Assembly (NCBI GenBank): GCA_949752745.1
Contig: OX457028.1
Location: 28,112,645-28,176,644 of the forward strand
Reading direction: 5' to 3'
Length of the DNA: 64,000 bases
DNA from: Protula sp. h YS-2021
Taxonomy: Eukaryota; Annelida; Polychaeta; Sabellida; Serpulidae
Numbering within the stretch: position 1 is the stretch's first letter; the number at the start of each line of letters is the position of its first letter. The notes beneath the pieces were generated by a model. It was not told the DNA's origin. It searched no databases and worked only from the letters and a program-made list of their open reading frames with translations. The translations under genes and the position numbers were made by a program. This document shows, one piece after another, positions 56,851 through 64,000 of this stretch.

Positions 56851-57076
56851 TTATTTTCGTAACTTTTTGAACGATGCGAAAAAATAAGTTCATTCATTTA
56901 AGTGATTTCCTACAAAACCACATAAACCAGCACATTGACTACCACATAAGTCTACAGAATTTAACTCACCTGTACCCTTTTCGTAATAAAAAATTTACTG
57001 CTGGATTGTTTGCTGCGAATCCAAAGGTAAACAAAATCCAGTTCACAAAGTATATGGACCAATAACTTCACATCAT

Positions 57077-57336
57077 TCAACTTTTTTGCGCCAGACTTTC
57101 GATCATTCGTCTTATTTTCTTCTGGACGAGAATCGGTGACCTATCTTTCAAAGCGTCTCCATTTGCTCGGCTCTCGGCAACAGCGGCAACACACGCATTT
57201 ACTGGAGGCACCTTTCTCTCCTCCAACGCCTTTTTGAACACCCTTTTAATCTCGTCCGTTTCTGCTTCTGACCAAGCTTTTTTTGCAATTTTGCCCTTTC
57301 TTCTCGGACTTGGCTGCTGTTCTTCACTCGTATCAC
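57077..57336 (-). CDS. Recombinase-like gene terminal exon (SANT/Myb-like tail)
   Basis: 85 codons and TGA. The basic segment RRKGKIAKKAWSEAETDEIK is followed by FKKALEERKVPPVNACV and ends KIRRMIESLAQKS. The W-S-E-x-E...F-K-K...K-V-P pattern matches the C-terminal HTH of the fish and invertebrate relatives I recall. Acceptor CTTGCAG. Confidence 0.82.
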
Positions 57337-60300
57337 CTGCAAGCATAACACGTTGGTGAATGCCATTCGGCCTAGATATATAAACCATGCTGATATGTTT
57401 TACATCCCTGACGGTCACGGTCAAATGTAAACTCTTCCGAAAACATTGCCATTCCACATATTTTGGATATACGGAGTTGCTGTACGAAATTCGTGATACG
57501 ACTTTTAGATTCTACTGAGAACTAGCAAGGACAAAATTTGCAGACGGACGCAAAGGCGATCGCAATACCACTAAAAAAACGGGCCAGTATGAGAATTTCA
57601 CGGGTAAAGATATGTCAACAAAACAATACACTCATTGAAAATAATTAAGGGAAAATTGATTGAAATCGTTCTCCAACCGTAGTTCTTGTCAGGTGGGATG
57701 GGGGGGGGGGGGGAGTTCAACCGCTGATGCCTCGAGTTTAACATATTTTTTTTCTCGGGCAACCAAAAGTTTAACAGTTAAACATATTTTTAAATGTATG
57801 GGGGGGGGAGGGGTAACAACCCGTGAACCCTACCTCATGGATCCGCTACTGTAATTTGCATAATCTCTGTAGGCACCTCACCCGGCACTTATATTGAAGG
57901 GTAAATCATTTAAATTTTCGACATTTTTTATTTATTTCAAGACAACATTAAAAACCGAAGACCAGTTAAAGTGACATACCCTCAGCGAAGATGCCAGCTT
58001 CGGCATCCATCTCCTGCTCTGTTGGGTTTTCCGGTGAGCTAACAACATTGACGTCAGAAACGGGAAAAACCTCCTGAACTGGTTTCTCGACCGCCGACAG
58101 TATATCTATAAACAAACAAAAAAAAAACGCCAATACTGAGATTTGTCTGTTAGTAAACTCTTATTCAAAAATAGGACATTGTCCACGTTTTTTTTTTTTT
58201 TTTTTTTTTTGTTAACATGTTTACAAAATGCTAACATTAGTAATCATAATTTCTTGGGTGAGCGCTTTGGAGGTTTAAACAAAAACTAGGATAAATTTGG
58301 AGAGGGTGAAACTTTAGAGGAGGGGGGGGGGAGGCTATTACGTCTCGAGTTAGGATGCCCTTTCGTGCCTCTCCCTTTCGGAAACCCACATCTTCTATAA
58401 ATATACCGTAAAAACTCATAAATAACGCTAGAAGTAAGATATTGATACGTGTTCATTGATCAAATGACGTACAGATCGCACACGTGAATATAATTCCAGA
58501 AAATCGAAATGCGAAATTGAGGGAATTCTCAAAAAAAACTTTGGAGTTGAGGCGATTAACGATATCGGGTAAAAGGAATGGGAAGGGGTGCTAACTCGAA
58601 GGGGCTGAGGGGATAACCCTATAAACTACGGTGTTTTGAATAGCTTTTGAGTAAGGTATAAATAAACAATTATGTTGAAAACGTCACTCATTCATATGTG
58701 TGGCGTCCTTATAAAGGATACTTCAAAAAGCTGAAATATAATAAGTGGTTAAAACCGTTGCCGTTATAAGTAAGTATAATTTACTTTTTTATATCATTTC
58801 TGCAAATCAGTTGATTTTCAACGAATGTATCTTTATCATGTCCAGCTTACAATCAGCGTTCAAAGAACAAGGAGGCACGGGGGTCAAGCAGTCCCCCCCC
58901 CCCCCCCCCCCCCGTTGTCACATCGGGCCCCCAACTTTTAGATTCGGCAAAACTCACTAAAACATTAGCAAATGATGAGTTTATGTTTTTCTATTAATAT
59001 CTTTACTTATGAGATGAATATTTTTTAAACTTGATGGTGGACTCCCTATTTTCCGTTGGACCCTCTGCTATTCAAAAATGGGGGGTCCATCGGGTTTCTG
59101 TTATTCAAACGAAGATCGAACACTTCTTGCAACCGCAAGCATGCAGGTGTAATTCTCACTTCTACATCCCCTTGAATTTTGTTCAAATAAGGTTTTTTTC
59201 ACGTGCTCAAATTATTTGTAATTGTTAGAATATTGCGCCGCCCAAAGCCCCCTGCTCCTCCCCCCCCAAAAAAAAACTTAGCTTGAATGAGACCATCTTC
59301 GCCAGTCCCCAAACTTGAAAAAAAAACACCTTTTCACAGGATTTTTTCTTTTTTTTTCAAATGCCCTAATGACAACTTAGCAGTCAGAAATTGTTGAGTG
59401 ACTGGCTGAAAATACAGGATTGCTTTTGATCGATGTTCCATCGTAGCATTTATCAATAATTTCTGACTGTTGTAATTAGGACATTGAAAAAAATGTGCAG
59501 GGAACGCAGAAGCGGGGTCAGTGGAAAGTTGAGCTCGGATACGGGTCAGTAGCGCCTGTTTTTTGCGAATTCGAGAACAGGATGGTACTAAGATTGAATA
59601 GATATCCAATCAGATAAGCCCAGGACCAAAAACGTTCTTGTACATGACGGACTTTAAAAAAAAACCTTAGACCTGAGGAGCCAAAGTGAAAAGCTAGACA
59701 CAAGGTTCTTGTTCATTTTATTGAAACAAATGACATTTAAAATATTTATTATAAAAATAAGGTGTATACCTTCCACGCGGATGTCGCTAACGTTTTTGTT
59801 CTTGAAATGACGCATTGCATTCAGGTCCGCCATGAGCATGAGCTTGGCCATGCTCACCCTCTCAATGTACCCAGACATGCTTCTGTAATATATTTTATGA
59901 ACATCTGCGGAATGGCCCAGATGTTTGCACAGATGCTCTACTTCGTGCGATCCCAATCCAAGTACCTGTTCAATATAAAGCCAAATCATAATGTTCATTA
60001 ACAATATGCAAGACTGCAGCGCCGACAAAAATTGCACCCATTTCCCTTGAAAACCATCAGGCCATTACGCACTAGCATCGTGAAACCTTTGGGTCAAAAG
60101 TTAAACATGTTTCGAAGAATATGGTGAAAAGAAGGTATGTTTGAATTAAATGTGCCAGCGAAAAACAAGATATCAAAACCGACCAGTAATCACGTGGCCT
60201 TTGGTTTGAAATTAAGCAAAAGCTACAAGATGGGCTCTGCGCTGTGGAATACCTATCCGTTTTTAATTGGCCTGGCACGGTTCCGCAAAATTTGCGAAGG

Positions 60301-63300
60301 CCTTTGCGTGAAATTAGCACATTGTTACTTTTCAATATATTGTCCGGAACCTATAATTTTAGGCATGCTCTCAAGCAAAATAAGCTTTTGGCCTGGTGTG
60401 TTCTCTGCAAAAATTGTTAATCTCGAACCCTGCGAAAAAAATATCCACGCAATCACTTGTGAATCACACTGAATTGGGCACGGGGATGGCGCGTTTATTC
60501 AAGCTTAGTTTTCCAGTATTTAGTAAAATTTATACACATAAAAATAGCTTACCTGTGACATTGTCGCAATGTATTTGCGAATATTGACACTGTTTATCCT
60601 CTCTGGGCACTTTAATCCACATCTTGCGGTTACAATGACCAACGCATCATAGGATCTTGCGTGGGACAAACCTAATAAAAAAGTCTGGATAATAAACAGT
60701 GATCAAGTTCAAGCTTGTACATTGGAATTAATCAAAGCGCGTAACTTAGCGAAGCCGACCAATTGGTGAAGGTCAAAATCTAGTTGAATTTAATTAACAT
60801 GCGCTTTTTTTAATTTAGAAGGGAGAAGCTTGTCACCTTTTGTTCCCGTTTGTTGTTAAATAAATCTAACGGAATGCATTTCACAACGACAAACGCACGA
60901 CTGAAGCTAAATGTCATTATTTTAAGCCGACGAAAAAACTTTCGCTTCCCAGCGTCACCCGAGTTCATCGGCCTCGTGTATTTGTTTATTTGCATCACAC
61001 ACATGCACAACTTTTTACCGGCTTACCGGGAGGGGGGGGGGGTAAGAGGAAGGCCGGTAGGGCGACAGGTAAATATTGGATTGAACTACAAGCCTTTAAA
61101 TACCTTCAAAAATATTCTCTTTGCGATGAAAAAAAAAAAGTTTGTTGAAATAGTGATACCTTTCTTTGCGAAAATGTAGGGGTTGTTCTCAGCAACACCG
61201 ACAGCGCTTCTTATTTGTTTATTTGTGATGTATTCTAGTGGTGCCTCACATTCTGCTGGCACGATTACCGGTACCTTGTGATCGACCTGAAAATTTTCTA
61301 GCGCTATCAACTCCAGCAATTGCCACGTATTTATTGTAAATGGTCTAGTTTTTGTTAATATGCAAACGAGAAGAAAACACTGTTCGAACACTGCTGTGAA
61401 TTCATCCTTCATTACATTACTGATTTGTCTTGTTTGATGTTTTATAAATATATATCCTTTATGTATACACAGTATTAATTCACGGGGGCAAGGCAGCGTT
61501 CAGTGGGATCAATCGGGCAATTAGCTGAGCTGGGATGTTCACTAGAATAAATACGGTGTATTCCCAGTCAGTAAAGTGACGTTGACGATCACTTCCTACC
61601 TTGCCCCTTATTTTGAACATCGACTGGTTTGCCAGCAGGGTCTTTTCCAACATAGAGAGACTGGGCATAGAGTTCAGTTCTTCTTCATCTAACCCTTTCT
61701 GTACACCCGAGTACATCGCCAGTCTGGAAATATATCAGTAATACTCTATTAAACAAGCAAGTCCAAGGAAATGACCCATCCGAGTTACCAAACAAAGAAA
61801 GAGAAAACTCTGAAACGAAGACTGTTAGGCCAAAAAATGAAAACTTTGTTTCTGAACGTTACCTTTTCACAAAAACGAGTTTTCTCAATTGAAATCTTGG
61901 AAAAAAAAACAGAAAAAAAAAGAAAAACAAAAAACACAAGCACATCCAGGAACATGCAGAGCAGCCCACGAACGTCCACGCGTACTATTGAAAAGTAAAA
62001 AAAAACCACATCAAGAAAAAAAGAAGTAGATTGGGTTAAAAACCACTTCAAGAACTATGTAAAATGCTTTTAATTTGAATTTGAAAGCTACCCGAAAAGG
62101 GATGTTGAAGAAGTTGAGTTTGGACGATTCACGTATTTACCGACATTTACACAATTTTACAAAATTTTTAAAACTTCCACTATTTTGGCATTTTTTTTGG
62201 TTATTTGTTGTGCGGTCGGTGTTCGATAGCTCAACTTTCGATTTCTCGAACTCTTCGGAATCTCATGTACTTTTCTCATAACCATTGTTTTTAACTGCTC
62301 TTTACTTACTGAATAGTTAGAATACCCCCCCCCCCCCCAAAAAAAAAAAAATTATGTTACCCTTCTCGTTTTCAGCAAAAACTACTGTATTACTAAAATA
62401 TTTAAATACCTAGAAGTTTTCCTCGCTTCGTTTTTACTTAGAGCAAGGAAAAATTTGTGTACTTACGTTGCTTGTTCCAACTCGCCGCTTCTTCTTTTGT
62501 TGTACAGCAGCAGCCTTGCTTGAACCAACATTGTAATGTTCTTGAACGTCGCATATTCTGGCTCCTCGGTTTGTTCTAGTTGCTCGTGAATATTTACCAA
62601 TTCCGACTTCAGATATGAAGCCAATTTCTCTAAGTCTTCGCTAATTGGCAAGCGGAACTCCTTGTTCATCTGGCGTTCACGGACAACATTTCGGGCCAAT
62701 TTGGACACCTTGGGTGTCCACTCCATTTTCATCAGTCGGATGAAGCTTTCACACTCTTTCTTCTCTCTTTGCGTTTCCACCGACTCCTCATTTTTTAAGG
62801 CAAAACCCTCTTTAATGTTGGTCATCTTCACAAGATCGAAGCCAATTTTTAGCGCTTCAGTCGGACTTTTTAGATCTTCTTCATCGTCCACATTTCCTTT
62901 GGCAATCTGCAGTGCTGCACTGCAGCAGTGATCAAACATAGTGCCGCGGAGACATTCTTTCATCGACAGTGATGAGTTATCAGTTAATACTCTCATCTCT
63001 TGGAGGAAGCGAGCACTTCTGCGCATCCTCTCGCTTGTGTAGTATTTCCTCCTCGTCTTATTGGCTATATTCATGCGCAGCCATTTGTCGCCCAGTCCGA
63101 CAATAATGGGATCTGACTTCGCAATCGCTGTAACATCATCCACTCGCATAATGGGAAATACTTCCTCAACAAGCATTTGTGAGGCCTGGTTGGTAATAAC
63201 TCCCATCAATACATCCGATTTGATGAGCAGCTCTTTGCTCCTCTTGCTTCCACCCAAATGAATGCATTCGTTGCCGTGGCGCTTAAGAGAGCTTGTTTTC

Positions 63301-64000
63301 AGCCATTCGAAGCAGAATGGGCAAGGCTGATAACTGGTGCTGTCGAAATTTTCGTTCGAAGCCCTCCTGTTAAGTATTATTTCTCCCAATTTATTTTTCA
63401 TAGTGGTCATATTGTGTTGGTAATCTCCTCGCTGGCGCAACAAACGGCGTAGTTTTTTGGCCTCTTCCACTGATTCTGGATCATTTTTTTCTTCGAGACT
63501 TTTCAAGGTGACAATTTCAGTCTCATTTGTATGGACACTTAAATGTTTCGAAATGTTACTGCTCATAAAAGCGCAAAAACAACAACAGTGAAAGTTATCA
63601 TATATTCTGCTGCTTTTCGTGGCCCGTTCTTGTTCTTGTTTTTTTGTATGTTTCCGTATGAAAATGCCGGGGTTTTTCATACATCTAGTGATTTTTTCTT
63701 CGTCAAGGAGCTTGTGGGAATGCACTAAATTACTAGAAAAAGTTGGTATTGATTCCTGCAAAGTATGGCTTGGTGTTCTCAATTTGTCTGCTTTTTGTGA
63801 GGTCGCCCTTTCTTTACTCCTCGTCTGGTTATTAGTTGATTTGTCAACGGAGTTTTTCTTTTTCTTTCCAGAAGTTGCCCCAGAATGCGTGTCAACTTTT
63901 GTTTCGTCACAATCACTGCTATCGGAACTGTTTTCGATCTCATCCGGTAAATAATCGTCGTCAAAGTCGTGAACAGACATAACTGTGGAATCAAAGTCAG
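57077..64000 (-). CDS. Zinc-finger / tyrosine-recombinase-like protein with SANT-like tail, 7 exons, 5'-partial
   Basis: Exons 62467-64000, 61600-61723, 61160-61286, 60553-60671, 59770-59965, 57980-58105 and 57077-57336 join in frame through six GT-AG introns to more than 780 residues and a TGA stop. Counting from the Met at 63980, there is an acidic/Lys-rich N-terminus, a C2H2 finger (C133, C136, H146, H150), a CCHC-type finger (C220, C223, H235, C239), a helical core-binding region, and then the recombinase fold. Likely catalytic residues are Arg in NKRRSGE (496/497), Lys in FKIRGK/VDHK, Arg in NIRKYIATM, His in HLGHS and Tyr in DVHKIYYR. The tail has KKAWSEAETDEIKRVFKKAL, a SANT/Myb-like helix set. 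Similar proteins are known to me from fish, cnidarians and molluscs, related in fold to Crypton/DUF3504 recombinases. The substrate is unknown. It may be a mobile-element enzyme or a domesticated host gene. Confidence 0.85.
57980..58105 (-). CDS. Recombinase-like gene exon 6 (acidic linker)
   Basis: Encodes DILSAVEKPVQEVFPVSDVN and an acidic stretch ending EAGIFAEG. Acceptor TTTATAG, donor GAGG/GTATGT. It is phase 1 at both ends and so could be skipped without losing frame. It looks like a flexible linker between the catalytic domain and the SANT-like tail. Confidence 0.75.
58106..59769. other. Intron of the recombinase-like gene
   Basis: Contains long homopolymers: T at 58191-58210, G at 58323-58330 and a C run of about 24 at 58886-58913. 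No exon or element end was recognised. Confidence 0.5.
59770..59965 (-). CDS. Recombinase-like gene exon 5 (catalytic His and Tyr)
   Basis: Encodes VLGLGSHEVEHLCKHLGHSA, DVHKIYYR and a helix rich in Met/Leu. LGH followed by YY after eight residues is the C-terminal signature holding the nucleophilic tyrosine. Acceptor GAACAG, donor GAAG/GTATAC. Confidence 0.9.
59966..60552. other. Intron of the recombinase-like gene
   Basis: AT-rich intron between exons 5 and 4; open frames on both strands lack any recognisable domain or splice logic. Confidence 0.5.
60553..60671 (-). CDS. Recombinase-like gene exon 4 (second catalytic Arg)
   Basis: Encodes GLSHARSYDALVIVTARCGL and ends NSVNIRKYIATMSQ. The arginine of NIRKYIATM aligns with the HxxR box of tyrosine recombinases, although the histidine of that box is not obvious here. 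Acceptor TTATTAG, donor CAG/GTAAGC. Confidence 0.88.
61160..61286 (-). CDS. Recombinase-like gene exon 3
   Basis: Encodes VDHKVPVIVPAECEAPLEYI, TNKQIRSAVG and VAENNPYIFAKK plus one base. The VPVIVP...NPYIF pattern is the strand-helix segment before the second catalytic arginine in this family. Acceptor TTTTCAG, donor AAAG/GTATCA. Confidence 0.88.
61600..61723 (-). CDS. Recombinase-like gene exon 2
   Basis: Encodes T-LAMYSGVQKGLDEEELNSM and ends ANQSMFKIRGK. Acceptor TTTCCAG, donor AAG/GTAGGA; it continues exon 1 in phase. The FKIRGK strand probably carries the beta-hairpin lysine. Confidence 0.85.
61754..62200 (+). mobile_element. Hairpin-ended repeat family, copy D (3'-truncated)
   Basis: Begins CAAGTCCAAGGAAATGACCC and can be followed to TTTTGGCATTTTTT near 62195, where similarity stops before the usual 3' half and hairpin. 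It lies in the first intron of the recombinase-like gene. Confidence 0.6.
62467..64000 (-). CDS. Recombinase-like gene, large 5' exon (runs off the window)
   Basis: Open from the window edge to the donor CAAC/GTAAGT. A Met at 63980 could start translation, but the frame stays open upstream (DFDSTV), so the true start may lie beyond the window; TTCCACAG just before that Met could alternatively be an acceptor. The exon encodes the acidic N-terminus, both zinc fingers and the first part of the catalytic domain, ending LLLYNKRRSGELEQA with the presumed first catalytic arginine. Confidence 0.85.

Overview
The window looks like nuclear DNA of an invertebrate animal, most likely a marine mollusc and probably a bivalve. 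The genes have many short exons and GT-AG introns, the intergenic DNA is AT-rich, and dispersed repeats carrying (GGAC)n tracts and terminal hairpins are everywhere. The bivalve assignment is an inference from that repeat style; no species is identified.

The backbone is the minus-strand C-terminal half of DNA ligase 1 (LIG1). Eleven coding exons lie between 48832 and 4870 and join in frame at every junction to give 411 residues. They carry all the nucleotidyltransferase motifs, from KYDGER to the FPR-containing motif VI, and end at a natural stop. The introns are filled with repeats and with other genes. The 4.4-kb intron at 6995-11408 holds a divergent pair of intronless paralogues (8429-8767 minus, 9356-9703 plus) around a shared 588-bp promoter with two TATA boxes. 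The 21.6-kb intron at 27167-48746 holds a PWWP-domain gene on the same strand (exons at 43684-41245, possibly ending at 40800) with a tandemly duplicated exon. Upstream, 64000-57077 minus encodes a multi-exon protein with two zinc fingers, a tyrosine-recombinase catalytic domain with most of its catalytic residues, and a SANT-like tail. Its 5' end runs off the window. No N-terminal LIG1 exon was found between 48.8 and 64 kb, so this gene may also sit inside a LIG1 intron.

The rest is repeat DNA. There are large tandem arrays: 139 bp x about 28 (13.1-17.0 kb), 993 bp x about 6 (34.7-40.7 kb), 178 bp x 9 (49.5-51.2 kb), 51 bp x about 46 (51.5-53.9 kb), about 310 bp x 4-5 with CRE palindromes (32.4-33.9 kb), and a 39-bp purine-rich minisatellite (26.3-27.0 kb). 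Several arrays appear to be the expanded cores of one superfamily of non-autonomous elements. These begin with AACTAGA, carry tandem units that share a TTT-AAG-C-ATCCGA...GAGATAT box, and end in (GGAC)n, a GC-rich hairpin and ATAATAA. A second family (four copies, all in plus orientation) is bounded by ACCCAGCCGA/TCGGCTGGGT and ends in a hairpin. A 213-bp MITE with TTA duplications and a degraded hAT transposon complete the picture.

The genes show no operon-like relationship. LIG1 is replication and repair machinery, the PWWP protein is a probable chromatin reader, the recombinase-like protein is probably a captured or still mobile DNA element, and the small divergent pair is of unknown function. 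No tRNA, rRNA or CRISPR feature was recognised.
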